Below are positions 24,761 through 35,462 of a DNA stretch of 64,000 nt, piece after piece. The position numbers were made by a program, and so were the translations under genes. The stretch is from assembly GCA_016704485.1 (NCBI GenBank), contig JADJAA010000002.1, forward strand, positions 558,001-622,000, in the 5' to 3' direction. The notes under the pieces were generated by a model. It was not told where the DNA came from. It ran no database searches and saw nothing but the letters and a program-made list of their open reading frames with translations. Positions within the stretch are counted from its first letter, which is position 1; the number at the start of each line of letters is the position of its first letter. This DNA is from Flavobacteriales bacterium. Its GTDB lineage: Bacteria; Bacteroidota; Bacteroidia; Flavobacteriales_F; PHOS-HE28.

Positions 24761-24775
24761 GAAGTGGGATCCGCC

Positions 24776-27049
24776 TCAGAACGGATACCCGATCGCGATA
24801 TTCAGAATGAAATTATTCCACAGTTTCGGAGCTTGATCGTCGAATACCCAACGGTCTCCTTTTGGTAGGTCCGGGCGGCGGAGCGGGGTGGCGAGGTCCA
24901 GACGGATCACGATCACTTCGGGGTCGAAGCGAAGACCAACACCAGCTCCAACAGCGAGTTCATCCAACGCTGTGTCCCATTTGAATTGGCCTCCGGGGCG
25001 TTGTGGATCGTCATTCAAAAGCCACACGTTGCCGGCATCCGCAAAGATGGCGGCCTTGATAGGTCCGCCGATCACCCAGCGGTATTCCAAGTTCGCTTCG
25101 AATTTGATATCGCCCACTTGATCTATCAATAGGTTCTTTGGATTGTCGCTGTTCACTGAAGGAGAATAGGTGCCAGGGCCTACACCGCGCGCCCTGAAGG
25201 CACGCAAGCTATTGGTGCCGCCGCTGTAGAATTGTTTCACATACGGTGTTACCGAACTATTACCGTAGGGCACTGCTACCGACGCCAGTACGCGTGATGC
25301 GATCTGGGCCCCTTTGTTACCGATCCGTTGGAACCAGCGCACTTCGGGACGGAAACGTACGAACTGCGAGTAGCGCTCCCCGAACAGCTTGTACCCTTCC
25401 TCAGGACGAGGGCCGCTAATTGCATTCACACCGGAAATAATGTTACCTCCTTCATCTGTACCTACGCTGAGCAGCCACCACGAGAGATCAGCCTTACTGC
25501 GTTGTGATGTACGCATGTACGTATATCCTACGCCCACGATGAATTGCTCGTCGAAACTTCTGCGGATGGCGGGGTTGCCATTGAGGAAGGTGTTGAACAC
25601 ATCGCTAGCATAGTAGAGGTTGTTGTAGCTGATGTCCAACACCTTCAGATCATGCCATACCTGAGTATTGTAGCGCCAGACATAACTGTACGCCCCGTTA
25701 ATGGATTCCAGACCATATAACCCGATCCTCCGGAAAAGTCCATAACCCACATCAATGCGCGTGGTGGGCACGGAAAAGCGGGCAGAGCGTAGAAAGGGCA
25801 GAAGCGCAAGTCGTGGAAGTACGAGCGAGGCTTTGATCCCGATCTCGTACGCATTCGTTCCCTTGTTCTGTCCGGCGAGTTGCGTTTCGAAGCGACCATT
25901 CAGATCCACGGTAAGCAATTCTGCGCCGCGTAGAAGATCGCGATCCTTAAAACCCACTTTTAGCCCTGGTCCTGCGAAGTTGTTGCTCTTGCTGGTGGCA
26001 TTCAACTCGGTGAAGAGCGAGAATCGCTTTTGAGGAGTAAGCAGAACATCCGCGATCAGTGAGGCTTGTTTCGTACTGTCATCACGGAAATCAACCTGCA
26101 CACTTCGGAAGGTACCGTAACTACCCAAGTAACGTTTGGTCTGCTCTGTGCGCAATTGCGAGTAGTAATTCCCGGCGCGAAGGAATACTCCGCGTGTGAT
26201 CGTGCTGGGCCGGAACATGTTCAGGTAGTTGATGTACTTCAGGCTGTCTTCCGGGAACGTATCGTTGGGTGCAAGAAGATCATCATGATCGCCATGCACG
26301 AAGACCTCGCTCATGCGGTATCGCGTGCGTTCGTCATTACCGGTAGTGAGCTTTACACGTAAGCGCATATCCACCTGATGGTCCCCCACGGTGGTATCGG
26401 CTGCGAATTCCAGATCATCGTCCTTGAACCGATAGAATCCCATGTTCCTCAATTCGTCCGCCACGCGTGTGCGCTCTGCGATCAAGGCTGCCAGGTGGTA
26501 AGGGTCATCGGGTTTGATGGGACTTTTTTCCTTCGCCATTTGAATGTGTTTCTCCAGCGTATCGATACTGGCTACCGTTCGCGAACTATCCGTGTAGGCA
26601 ATGGTACGTATGCGATGTACCCGGCCTGGTGTTACAAAAAAATCCACGCTTGCGGTGCGGCCTTTATTCTTCGTTTCGTGTCTGGATGTGGCGCTGAAAT
26701 AGCCCCGGTTGTTCATTCGGTTCGCGAGTGCTGCATCAATATCCTTCAATGGCACTTCGTCGAAATAAACCGGTTTCGAACCGATCTTGTACTTCAGCAG
26801 ATTCCGTAGTCCTTTGCCTTCCCGTTTAGGCTCCTTCGTCATGTTGTAGAGCGCAACAGTGGGCCGCATTCCGAAGACCGTGTTGTTCGGTTTGGGTTCG
26901 ATAACGTTCTCCAATTCTTTCTGAGCTGCCGCAGCATCGGCTTCGGGGTTCTGGTTGAACCGGACTTCGTAACCACTGAACAACGGCCGTTCCGGTGTGG
27001 CGTATTTCAAACCACGACAACCGCTAATTAGCATGATCAACGCGATCAT
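24776..27049 (-). CDS. tamL: TamL: lipidated TamA/BamA-family outer-membrane protein
   Basis: A 757-residue protein with a very short lipoprotein signal (lipobox LISGC at residues 8-11), POTRA-like repeats in the first 380 residues (for example YFDEVPLKDIDAALANRMNN followed by GYF) and a C-terminal 16-stranded barrel (GGTNSLRAFRARGVGPGTYS; end GVGLRFDPEVIVIRLDLA). Omp85 proteins with a lipid anchor are the Bacteroidota TamL type, partner of TamB. It follows tamB by 72 bases on the same strand. Probably inserts or feeds proteins or lipids at the outer membrane. Confidence 0.9.
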   Translation of the reverse strand: MIALIMLISGCRGLKYATPERPLFSGYEVRFNQNPEADAAAAQKELENVIEPKPNNTVFGMRPTVALYNMTKEPKREGKGLRNLLKYKIGSKPVYFDEVPLKDIDAALANRMNNRGYFSATSRHETKNKGRTASVDFFVTPGRVHRIRTIAYTDSSRTVASIDTLEKHIQMAKEKSPIKPDDPYHLAALIAERTRVADELRNMGFYRFKDDDLEFAADTTVGDHQVDMRLRVKLTTGNDERTRYRMSEVFVHGDHDDLLAPNDTFPEDSLKYINYLNMFRPSTITRGVFLRAGNYYSQLRTEQTKRYLGSYGTFRSVQVDFRDDSTKQASLIADVLLTPQKRFSLFTELNATSKSNNFAGPGLKVGFKDRDLLRGAELLTVDLNGRFETQLAGQNKGTNAYEIGIKASLVLPRLALLPFLRSARFSVPTTRIDVGYGLFRRIGLYGLESINGAYSYVWRYNTQVWHDLKVLDISYNNLYYASDVFNTFLNGNPAIRRSFDEQFIVGVGYTYMRTSQRSKADLSWWLLSVGTDEGGNIISGVNAISGPRPEEGYKLFGERYSQFVRFRPEVRWFQRIGNKGAQIASRVLASVAVPYGNSSVTPYVKQFYSGGTNSLRAFRARGVGPGTYSPSVNSDNPKNLLIDQVGDIKFEANLEYRWVIGGPIKAAIFADAGNVWLLNDDPQRPGGQFKWDTALDELAVGAGVGLRFDPEVIVIRLDLATPLRRPDLPKGDRWVFDDQAPKLWNNFILNIAIGYPF

Positions 27050-27121
27050 AAGAGGATATGTTTTTGCAGTTTTCAGGACTTCTCTTTCTTGCGTTCTTGG
27101 TGGTACATCTTCTATCTTATT

Positions 27122-30100
27122 CTACCGTCCGGGCGGAGGCTCTTCCGCCCCTCCTTCCCCATTTTCCGCGCGTCTTATCCTTTCCCTCTCCCGTATCCGG
27201 CCGCGTTCATTCTCTTCGAATTCCTTGGTGTACATCAATGCTACACCGCTATTGGTGATCTCGCCATCGTAAAGATCATACGCGTTCTCGTGGAAACCAT
27301 GAATGCGGAAACGCCCGTCCTTCGTTAGATCATAGAGGATCGCATATTGTGCTGCTCGCGTGTTGCTCACGTTGCTCACTTGGCTGTTCGATTCATTCAC
27401 GCCAACCGAACCTCCGACTTCAAAACTCAGGCGATCGTTCATTATGCTCTTGCTCACTTTGTAATCCACTGAAGTGCGCTGATAGGTTTGGTTCCCACTG
27501 GCTTGATCGTAAGTGTTCACACCCAGCTGGATATTTACGCCCTTGATGTATTTGCCACTGAGTTTGTTCAATTGATCGGTAAGCAATCCGTTAACGCTAT
27601 TCCGCGCGGCACTGCTGGCGATACCGCTGCTGGGTGAACCGCCACTAGCTTCATCCTGAATGAAACTGTTCAACACCAGCAACCCGAATACTTGTCGATT
27701 TCGTTCATCGATACTGCCTGTTTGGGCCAGCTGCTCAAGTTTGCTGCTCACCTTCGGGTAGCTGTTACGCAGGTCGCGACTCAGGTCAATACCGAAATCG
27801 ATCTTAGGGTCCTTGATGGCGCCATCCACACTGATCACCACTTCGAATGGGATGGGTTGTTGCAATCGGTTGCGTTCCACATCCGCTATGCCGCTGCTAC
27901 TGCTAGCAACAAGCGGGTAGGGTGCACTTTCTGATATGTACCTTGCTTTGATCGCCATTGTCGCATCCAATGGGTCACCGTACCAGCGCACGGAACTTCC
28001 TTTCACCAGATCGAAGCGTTTTTTGACCAGGCCATAGAATTCAAGTGTATAGCCACCTTCTTCGATCGTGAAAGGGCCCTTCAGATAAATATCACCCTTC
28101 GGTGAATAGCGGAACGTAAGGTCTCCATTTCCCCTGAAGGTTGCTTGGTCGCCCGTAGTGGGATCCAACACCACAGCGAATTGTGCACCGTTGTCGATCA
28201 ATATGCGAAGGTCCAATTCCACTCCCGGCAGATTGGCCATCAGACTATCTCGCAGCACTTCGCCATCCGTACTTAACGCCAAGGTGTCATAAGCATTCAA
28301 GTTATCGGTAAAGACCACCACACCTTCAGCTTGCACCAATTGCACTTTCGAACCGGGCAATACTACGCTGAAGTCCGTGCCGCTCAATATGCCAACAGTT
28401 CCCTTCAGCAATGGTTTCTTGGCCGAACCGGTTACTGTAAGATCCGTGCTCGCGAACAGGTCTCCGTAGAACAATTGGTTCTGATCGTACGTACTGCTGA
28501 TCATCTGGAATTTATCAGTCTGAACTTTAAGGTCCAAAGTAGGTTCAGCCATATTCTTGAGTCCGATATCTCCATTCAATTCGAACGTATTTCCCAAGCT
28601 ATCCGAGAGTGTGAAATTCTTTAGTGATGCATTCTGAGCAGTTAGTACCAACCGTTCGTTCTTCAGCGTGTAAGTGGCTCCGGTCATGATCACACCCACA
28701 GCAGCATTATTGAAGTCCAGACTCCCTTCCATTTCTGTCCGCTTCCCCTGTTGCGCGTAGCGCACCTTACCTTTTATACCTCCGTTCAGCGCATAGAGAA
28801 AGTTACTGACGAAGGGTTTCAGAAAGCTGATATTGCCAAGGTCTATGTCGGCTTCGGCACGGACCGCAGTATTTTCTCCAGTGGTGATCCTGGTGTTCGC
28901 ATCCAATTTGTTCTGGCTGTTGGATAATTTTGCGGAGCCATCGTAGGTGGTGCTGTTCCGTTGGTCCGCGTTGAGGGTGAGTGTTCCAATCGGAGTGCCA
29001 AGTGTAGTCAGATCATTGATCGTGATCGCCGCTTTCAACAGACCATTCTCACTACGCGGAATGGCCACATCACCATCAATAGTGCCTGTAGCGACCGGTA
29101 CGCTGTCCATAGTGCTCACCAAGTTGGTAAGGGTTGCCAATCTGAATTTGCCCAGCAGAACGTGCAACGCATCGGGTTCTGTCTTTAGTTCCAGACGCTG
29201 GTCTTCGGAGCGCAGAACGAAGTTCTCAGCACGCATTCCCTCTGCATCGAAATGCAACAAGTTCGTGCTATCGGCTTCCCACTTTATGTGGTCCAGAACA
29301 AGGTTCTCTTGAACGTGTAAGGTCCGGATCTTCTCAACATCCCGTAGGACCACTCCGATCAGGTATTGCTCAGTGCTATCCTCCGGCTGCACACGTAACG
29401 TAGTTATGAGCGCCCCTGCATCAGTTCTTGCCTTCACTTCCAGCCCATCAATATAAAGTGAATCGCGTTGGATGTGTGCAATGGTGATGTCTCCGTTCAA
29501 TACGGCGCGTTCGGCCTTTACAGTGGTATGTAGTTCCTTCACACGGATGCTATCATACACGAGTAAAGGCATGTCGATGGTGAGGTCGATCACATCAGCA
29601 TTACTGTCGTAGGTCCCCGAGAAGTTTTCCAGTTCTATGGCTTGTAATTGAGGCACCAATAATCCTGTGAGCCACTCCGTACGAGGTAAGGTGATCGCGA
29701 GGTCCATGCGTTTGCCGGTCCTAGCAATGAACGTAGTATCCGCAGTGAACAGGCTGATCAGCTTTTCGCGTGTACTAGGCAGTAAACTATCGATGGATAA
29801 ATTGGTATGGTAGGCGAGTGTAATGGCATCGCTTTCGATCTCGAACGCAGTGGAATCGGTATTGAGCAACCCCTTCGCCAAGAAGCGTTCAAATTGGAAA
29901 TCACGTTCATTATTGGCCATGCGCAGGCTATCCGCATTCAATTGGAAACTACCGTAACCATCGGGGTGGAATGCTGCTCGACCTTTCAAATTTCCATTGA
30001 AATTGAGCGCTCGATCCATTAAACCCAGTGCTTGCAATTTCAATGTATTCACCGCAATATCGAAACGTGCGGTGAGGCTATCTCCATTGCTAGGCCACGT

Positions 30101-32242
30101 GCCATGAGCATTGAGCACAAGATCGATGGGTTCCGCTCGGACAGTAATATTCGCATGGATCGAATCGCGCAGCGCATCGGCGACGATCTTTAAACTGCTG
30201 AGGTCATTGCCTTGGTAGCGTAATTTCTTGGGAAGAACTTCGAGATGGGCGATCCTGTTCGGTGAATTGATCTGCGTTCCGGAACCTTTGATGCGCGCAC
30301 TTATGGGTGCGATGGCCGTGTCCTTCATGAATGCTGAAACGCGAAAGCGATCCACGTCCAGATCGATGTTGAATGCATTCGGAATGCTATCGCGCCAATC
30401 ATCCACTCCAACTTTACCGCGTACTGATCCAAGGTCACTATCCATGTCGATGTTGGCCCGCATAGAACCATTGTCACCGGTGGCATCGGCAACTAGTGTG
30501 AAGCGTTCCGGTAGTACCATTCCCTGAGGGGTGAAGAGATGCACCGTCTGCCGTATACCCGCTCCCATCGTGATCTGTTCAATACCAAGCGCGAATGTTG
30601 ATCGGGGCCAATCCGATGCATTCACAATGTGCCCTTTCAACCGTACTAGCGAACCTTGATCTCCGTCCAACAGCAATGCGATCGTATCCAGCGTCTGAAG
30701 CGTTCCACGTACGTTGACCTTCATTGCTAAGACCTCGTCCATGGTCAGTTCATTCGGAACTTCGATATCAAAGGCTTCCAGCAGTGGTTTCAATTGGGCA
30801 ATATCGAGTTCTGAACTTGCTTTCAGTTTAAGTGGAATTGTTTTAGGGTCGCGATAGATCCGTGCGAGTTCCCCTTGTTCCGCTAGGGCTTCAAAGCTGA
30901 TGGCAATCCCTCCAGCAGTAACCGATCCGTTGTTAATTGCGAAGCGTGCTGGAGTAGCATCCAACTTCAAGGAAGCTTCAAACGGAGTATCCTTGTGACC
31001 GGTCATCGCTTTCAACTTATCAATATCCGCAGCGATATTTTTGTTGTTCACCGTTAGGTCTTCCAATTCTAGCTCTAACTTTTTTACGACCAAGTGCTCG
31101 GGATCAAATAGCTTTTGTGCATCACTAACAGTGCTGGTATGCATAGCGAATTCACTTTCATTGATCGATACGGTTTTCGCCGTGATGTTCCAGTCACGAA
31201 TGAAGAACCGGAAACCATCATTCTGGTCCAGCCAGATCGGTTCTTCTTTCAGTTTCTCTGTGGTGTCCGGTATCGCCTTCAGCATGCCGAAAGTGAATTC
31301 ATTCAGCGATAGTTTCTCCAGTGAAGCCTGTTGTTCCGTTAGGTCCATGGCATCCGCAATAACTTCAACTTTCCCGGCATACATCCAAAGACTATCCCCC
31401 GTATTCGTGGTCTTCATGGTGAAGGATACGTTCTTCAATCCGAGGTTCTGAAAGCGAATATCCAAGCTATCCAGTGGATTGATCAGAGCGGGATATTCGT
31501 CCGCTTTCGGAGGCGATGATCGGGTCCGCATGGCGATCTTGGTATCGCTGAGTTGTAGATCACCAACGTAATAACGCTTCTGGGCAAGGTCTAGATCATC
31601 CATATCAATGGAAAACTCACCCAGATGCAGGTCCAAAGCCAAGTGCGAAGGTTCAAGTTCCAGGTCCAGAACGATATTCTTCAGCAACACATCTTCGATG
31701 GTAAACGCCCACCCGCCACTTGTATCTTTTGGTGCAACGGTCACGGTATCCTTTGAAGCAAAACCATCGATCACGAACTGGAAATTGAAGACACTATCGG
31801 CACGTTGGATCACTGTTGCTCGGACATCAGTTAGTTGCACCCCGCCCAACAAGATCTTTTTTTGGGTGAGTGCTGTAAGAGCTAAACGTGCTTTCACATC
31901 ACCGGCATAGAGCAGCGTATCACCATCCTGTCCTTCTACATAAAGCCCTTCCAACGAAACCCCGATCGGGAAGCGTAAGGCGAAATGCCCGAGTTGCACT
32001 TCCGTTCCCGTCTTTTCTTGAAGGAAAACGATCGCCTTTTTACGAATGAAGTTCTGAACGGGTGGAACATAGATCAGAACTGCGATCAATGTGATCAGGA
32101 GAACTGGCCAGAAAGCGATATGTAGAAGTACACGAAGAAGCCTGCGTCCTATGCGTTTACGCTTTGGCGCAGGCCGTTCATCGTCTTTATTTTTTGTTCC
32201 ACTCGCCAAGGCCCCTAAAGTACGTGCGCGCGATAGCGCCAT
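27122..32242 (-). CDS. tamB: TamB, translocation and assembly module protein
   Basis: A 1706-residue AsmA/TamB-like protein with a single N-terminal membrane anchor (VLLHIAFWPVLLITLIAVLI, near residues 38-57), a very long beta-helical groove of repeating strands, and the C-terminal DUF490/TamB domain (ILSGTDFSVVLPGSKVQLV to the QDEASGGSPSSG region). TamB bridges the inner membrane to TamA or TamL and is thought to carry lipids or assist autotransporter-type assembly. It lies upstream of tamL in the same orientation, consistent with one operon. Confidence 0.92.
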   Translation of the reverse strand: MALSRARTLGALASGTKNKDDERPAPKRKRIGRRLLRVLLHIAFWPVLLITLIAVLIYVPPVQNFIRKKAIVFLQEKTGTEVQLGHFALRFPIGVSLEGLYVEGQDGDTLLYAGDVKARLALTALTQKKILLGGVQLTDVRATVIQRADSVFNFQFVIDGFASKDTVTVAPKDTSGGWAFTIEDVLLKNIVLDLELEPSHLALDLHLGEFSIDMDDLDLAQKRYYVGDLQLSDTKIAMRTRSSPPKADEYPALINPLDSLDIRFQNLGLKNVSFTMKTTNTGDSLWMYAGKVEVIADAMDLTEQQASLEKLSLNEFTFGMLKAIPDTTEKLKEEPIWLDQNDGFRFFIRDWNITAKTVSINESEFAMHTSTVSDAQKLFDPEHLVVKKLELELEDLTVNNKNIAADIDKLKAMTGHKDTPFEASLKLDATPARFAINNGSVTAGGIAISFEALAEQGELARIYRDPKTIPLKLKASSELDIAQLKPLLEAFDIEVPNELTMDEVLAMKVNVRGTLQTLDTIALLLDGDQGSLVRLKGHIVNASDWPRSTFALGIEQITMGAGIRQTVHLFTPQGMVLPERFTLVADATGDNGSMRANIDMDSDLGSVRGKVGVDDWRDSIPNAFNIDLDVDRFRVSAFMKDTAIAPISARIKGSGTQINSPNRIAHLEVLPKKLRYQGNDLSSLKIVADALRDSIHANITVRAEPIDLVLNAHGTWPSNGDSLTARFDIAVNTLKLQALGLMDRALNFNGNLKGRAAFHPDGYGSFQLNADSLRMANNERDFQFERFLAKGLLNTDSTAFEIESDAITLAYHTNLSIDSLLPSTREKLISLFTADTTFIARTGKRMDLAITLPRTEWLTGLLVPQLQAIELENFSGTYDSNADVIDLTIDMPLLVYDSIRVKELHTTVKAERAVLNGDITIAHIQRDSLYIDGLEVKARTDAGALITTLRVQPEDSTEQYLIGVVLRDVEKIRTLHVQENLVLDHIKWEADSTNLLHFDAEGMRAENFVLRSEDQRLELKTEPDALHVLLGKFRLATLTNLVSTMDSVPVATGTIDGDVAIPRSENGLLKAAITINDLTTLGTPIGTLTLNADQRNSTTYDGSAKLSNSQNKLDANTRITTGENTAVRAEADIDLGNISFLKPFVSNFLYALNGGIKGKVRYAQQGKRTEMEGSLDFNNAAVGVIMTGATYTLKNERLVLTAQNASLKNFTLSDSLGNTFELNGDIGLKNMAEPTLDLKVQTDKFQMISSTYDQNQLFYGDLFASTDLTVTGSAKKPLLKGTVGILSGTDFSVVLPGSKVQLVQAEGVVVFTDNLNAYDTLALSTDGEVLRDSLMANLPGVELDLRILIDNGAQFAVVLDPTTGDQATFRGNGDLTFRYSPKGDIYLKGPFTIEEGGYTLEFYGLVKKRFDLVKGSSVRWYGDPLDATMAIKARYISESAPYPLVASSSSGIADVERNRLQQPIPFEVVISVDGAIKDPKIDFGIDLSRDLRNSYPKVSSKLEQLAQTGSIDERNRQVFGLLVLNSFIQDEASGGSPSSGIASSAARNSVNGLLTDQLNKLSGKYIKGVNIQLGVNTYDQASGNQTYQRTSVDYKVSKSIMNDRLSFEVGGSVGVNESNSQVSNVSNTRAAQYAILYDLTKDGRFRIHGFHENAYDLYDGEITNSGVALMYTKEFEENERGRIRERERIRRAENGEGGAEEPPPGR

Positions 32243-32292
32243 AAACGTGCCGGATCAGGAGATCCAAACATTCATCGGTCGATCCCGCATAT

Positions 32293-32337
32293 CGTCACTC
32301 CGGGCGCAGGGAGGCTTTGCGACTGGAGACCCGGATC
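32293..32337. repeat. REP-like palindromic element
   Basis: TCCGGG and CCCGGA arms flank an inner CGCA/TGCG pair in the 154-base gap upstream of tamB. The opening CGTCACTCCGGGC resembles TGTCATCCCGGCC of the palindrome at 63764-63803. Confidence 0.45.
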
Positions 32338-32396
32338 AATACCAAGCCGATGCACGCTCATATCTGGGGAAGCACTGCCCCGCACCGAATAAGGCT

Positions 32397-33377
32397 TTAC
32401 CCGCCAATTGCAAGCGGTTTCACTTCACCCTTCTCCGTTATCCAGATGTACTTGATGATCTCCTTCACGTCCTTCTTTGGGAAAGCCTCGGGCAGTTGGC
32501 ATTGGAGTGTAAGGTTATAGGTGTACTGCACAGGAGGCTCGGTGATATCGGCATGTAGAATGATATCGAAATTACCATAAGGAACCTTGTTGTAGAACAG
32601 CGTATTCGGCTTGCGGATATCGTTCACCACTTGTCCGCGACGTTTGCTGTTCAAGCTGCTTTGGGTACGCGATTGGTAAGCGGTGTAGCGGTCCAACGGG
32701 AAATAGGCTGTGTTCTTTTCTGCACCAAGTCGATGGCTTTCCTCTACCTTCAATCCGAGCTTCTCGAAGTTGCTCAGCTTCTCTTTCATCAACCGCGTAG
32801 CGAAGATCCTGAGTGTATCATAACAAGCACTTTGCTTCTCAACGAAGAAATCCACTTTCACCAGATCGTAGATCTCCTCCTTAGCTGCTGCAGTCACTAA
32901 TTTATCAAGCACCCGAGCATCCGTGAATTTCACGTGGATGTTCTTCTGGATCTCAAAACCTGCTGGTACCTCCTGGTACGTTTTGCTGAATAATTTCCGT
33001 GTAGTCTCGATCTCATAAACGGGCACGAACGACAACATATCCGCAAAGACATCACGCTCTTTTACGCCATGCACTTTCACACGATCGGTAAATCCGCTGA
33101 TGCGCATGTTCATTAAACTATCGGCCTCTTCGGTATTCTGCCCCAATTGCGAAATATGAAAAATGGCCAAGTAACTATCGGCCTTCATGTTCATCATTGC
33201 ATTCACTTCCAACACCAGCACATTGCCTTGTATCGATGCCTTCACGGTCTGTTCAGCCTGTTGAAAGAACATACGGCTATTGGTCTCATACATCAGGTTT
33301 CCCATGGCTTGGGACCTGGCCTCAAGGGCAACGGTGAAAAGAAAAAGCGCGAGAAAAAAATGTTGAACGTGTCTCAT
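32397..33377 (-). CDS. Secreted SIMPL (DUF541)-like protein
   Basis: A 326-residue protein from the ATG at 33377, with a signal peptide (hydrophobic FFLALFLFTVALEA, cleavage near ARSQA). The body resembles SIMPL/DUF541 proteins: strands around RISGFTDRVKVHGVKERDVF, a swapped-hairpin region near TRKLFSKTYQEVPAGFEIQK and the helical KVDFFVEKQSACYDTLRIFA. Members are periplasmic or surface proteins of poorly known function. An earlier start would run into the methyltransferase gene and lacks a signal peptide, so it is rejected. Confidence 0.6.
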   Translation of the reverse strand: MRHVQHFFLALFLFTVALEARSQAMGNLMYETNSRMFFQQAEQTVKASIQGNVLVLEVNAMMNMKADSYLAIFHISQLGQNTEEADSLMNMRISGFTDRVKVHGVKERDVFADMLSFVPVYEIETTRKLFSKTYQEVPAGFEIQKNIHVKFTDARVLDKLVTAAAKEEIYDLVKVDFFVEKQSACYDTLRIFATRLMKEKLSNFEKLGLKVEESHRLGAEKNTAYFPLDRYTAYQSRTQSSLNSKRRGQVVNDIRKPNTLFYNKVPYGNFDIILHADITEPPVQYTYNLTLQCQLPEAFPKKDVKEIIKYIWITEKGEVKPLAIGG

Positions 33378-33421
33378 GTTGTGGTGTTTGCCGAATAGGT
33401 ACACCACACGATCACTTTCGT

Positions 33422-34624
33422 TCAATCGCGTTCGGAATTCTGATGATCCGGATCGTTCGGATGAGGCGTTAACCGACGTGATCCCGCATAAATCTCGTAG
33501 CGCAGGAACCTGCAATCCAATGCACCATTGAACAACTGGATCTTCGGCTTGGGCGTGAGCTTGATGTATTTGGCCGCTTCCATATTGCTTGTCAGGATCC
33601 ATGCTGTCCAACCTGGCCAATTGTGTTTGAGTGTGTCGCCGATCATCTTGTACATGGCATTGATCGACTCGTCATCACTTGGTGAGTTGATGCCGCGCTC
33701 GTCCATACGTTCTCCGTACGGCGGGTTGAAGATCAACGTACCTGCGCGGTCCGGAGGTGGTTCGAGATCCGCAAAAGCACAATGACGGATAGTGACCACA
33801 TCATCGAGCTTCGCGTTGCGCAGCGTTTCCTTCGCTTTACCAACGGTTACGCCATTGATATCGCAGCCCCAAAGAATAGGGCGTTCATCAATGATCTTAT
33901 CCACTGCGCCGTTGAAGATGGTTTCATAGAGATCGGCATTGAAATCATTCCAGCGCTGAAAACCGAATTGTGCACGATGAATGTTCGGCGGAATATTCGC
34001 TGCGATCATCGCTGCTTCGGTGAGTATTGTCCCTGATCCGCAAAATGGATCCACCAATGGACTACGCTTATTCCAATCGCTCAACAGGACCATTCCGGCT
34101 GCCAATACCTCATTCAAAGGTGCGGCGTTGGTCTCTGTGCGATACCCGCGATGATGCAAAGAGCCTCCCGAACTATCCAACGAAAGTGTGCAACGATCTT
34201 CATTGATGTGCAAATGGATCCGCAACAACGGGTCCTCCGTATCCACCGAAGGACGAATGCCATACTTATCCCGAAAACGATCTACCAGCGCATCTTTTGC
34301 TTTTTGCGCGACATATTGCGAATGGCCGAAATACGTCGAATTCAACGAAACACGGAACATGAACGTGTCCTTCACACCCATGAACGTTTCCCAATCGATC
34401 TCGCGGAGGGATATGTATAATTCTTCTGGACTACGTGCCTCGAATGTTTCAAGCGGAACTAATATTCGCAGCGCGGTACGCAAACACAAATTCGCCTTGT
34501 ACATGAAGCCGAGGTCCCCGGTAAAGCTCACAGCACGGTTGTGACGCTCCAGATCCCTTGCCCCAAGTTTCAAGAGTTCCAGCCGCAACACCTCTTCCAA
34601 TCCATGAAGGGTTTGGGCGACCAT
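33422..34624 (-). CDS. THUMP-domain class I RNA methyltransferase (RlmL-like)
   Basis: A 400-residue protein: a THUMP-type N-terminal part (MVAQTLHGLEEVLRLELLKL is the family's usual opening) followed by a SAM-dependent methyltransferase domain with DPFCGSGTILTEAAM and the catalytic NPPYGERMD. The family modifies guanine N2 of 23S rRNA (RlmL/RlmK type) or tRNA. I chose the ATG at 34624; the TTG at 34657 falls within a TGATTTTG box that looks like the promoter's -7 element, so it is unlikely to be translated. Confidence 0.9.
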   Translation of the reverse strand: MVAQTLHGLEEVLRLELLKLGARDLERHNRAVSFTGDLGFMYKANLCLRTALRILVPLETFEARSPEELYISLREIDWETFMGVKDTFMFRVSLNSTYFGHSQYVAQKAKDALVDRFRDKYGIRPSVDTEDPLLRIHLHINEDRCTLSLDSSGGSLHHRGYRTETNAAPLNEVLAAGMVLLSDWNKRSPLVDPFCGSGTILTEAAMIAANIPPNIHRAQFGFQRWNDFNADLYETIFNGAVDKIIDERPILWGCDINGVTVGKAKETLRNAKLDDVVTIRHCAFADLEPPPDRAGTLIFNPPYGERMDERGINSPSDDESINAMYKMIGDTLKHNWPGWTAWILTSNMEAAKYIKLTPKPKIQLFNGALDCRFLRYEIYAGSRRLTPHPNDPDHQNSERD

Positions 34625-34713
34625 ACGGAACGAGGAGGTTGTGTGTTGTTCTTCCAAAATCAGATGAACGTTAGCTCAGTTATGACGATGAACGCGTGAA
34701 AGAAAGACATGTA

Positions 34714-35346
34714 TCAAGGACCTTTCTTTTTAAAATCGCCATTCTGCCATGCTTGCAGGAATTGAGCCCAGGCGATCGGGTTGAAGAGATTAATGCTTGG
34801 TGTACCTCCAGAATTATAAAGGCGGGTCTGGTCTGCGGCCATCGCATAGCGGAAGCTGGTATATGCGTCCGGCGGTAAGTTCTCCATGCGTTGCATCATT
34901 TCCGCAGGTGAAAGGTTGCGCATAGCGATCTGGTAGTCATCCTCCGGCAAGCGAAGACCCAAGAATGCATCGCGAAATTGCTCGCGTGATGGCCATGGGG
35001 TCACAACGAACTGATCCAGTAGGACCGTATCCAGTTTCAGTACATGGATCAGGGAATACTTGTTCTGACCTAGACTATCCGGGATCACATATTGCGAGCG
35101 TTTGAAGCCGACCGCGGAGAACAGGATCGTATCACCTTCCTGCCCCACGAAGCTGAAATATCCGTATACGTCAGACATGGTTCCACGATATGAATTCTTG
35201 ATCAGAATATTCGTGAACGGCACTGGCATCAGACTATCGGTAACAATTACACCGCTGAATTGCACAAGATTTGGCTGACCAGGTTGGGCGTAAGCGCTGG
35301 AGGCAATGAAAAAGATGCAGAATATGGATAGAACGAATGTTTTCAT
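34714..35346 (-). CDS. Secreted protein with CarboxypepD_reg-like domain
   Basis: A 210-residue protein with a signal peptide (cleavage near AYAQ) and a transthyretin-like domain: FSGVIVTDSLMPVPFTNILI, then GTMSDVYGYFSFVGQEGDTI and FSAVGFKRSQYVIPD. The C-terminal third is helical (ENLPPDAYTSFRYAMA). This type is common in Bacteroidota and found near outer-membrane transport functions; its role here is unknown. A perfect -7 box ends seven bases before the ATG. Confidence 0.72.
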   Translation of the reverse strand: MKTFVLSIFCIFFIASSAYAQPGQPNLVQFSGVIVTDSLMPVPFTNILIKNSYRGTMSDVYGYFSFVGQEGDTILFSAVGFKRSQYVIPDSLGQNKYSLIHVLKLDTVLLDQFVVTPWPSREQFRDAFLGLRLPEDDYQIAMRNLSPAEMMQRMENLPPDAYTSFRYAMAADQTRLYNSGGTPSINLFNPIAWAQFLQAWQNGDFKKKGP

Positions 35347-35352
35347 TGTTGA

Positions 35353-35360
35353 CAAAGGTA
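35353..35360 (-). promoter_or_regulatory. -7 promoter box of the CarboxypepD_reg-like gene
   Basis: TACCTTTG on the minus strand, exact TAnnTTTG. With the usual spacing, transcription would begin within about three bases of the ATG at 35346, a leaderless or nearly leaderless message. Confidence 0.5.
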
Positions 35361-35462
35361 GTTGGTCTCAAACGTGTATTGGGTCAATTGCCATACCAAG
35401 CTTAGTATTGGTTCTGTGAAGAACTATGGCAGAAGTCCATGGGTGTTAGCAAGTGAAACCGA

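Noticed and set aside
33378..33620. N-terminal extension of the SIMPL-like protein
   Set aside because: Overlaps the methyltransferase gene and hides the signal peptide that starts at 33377.
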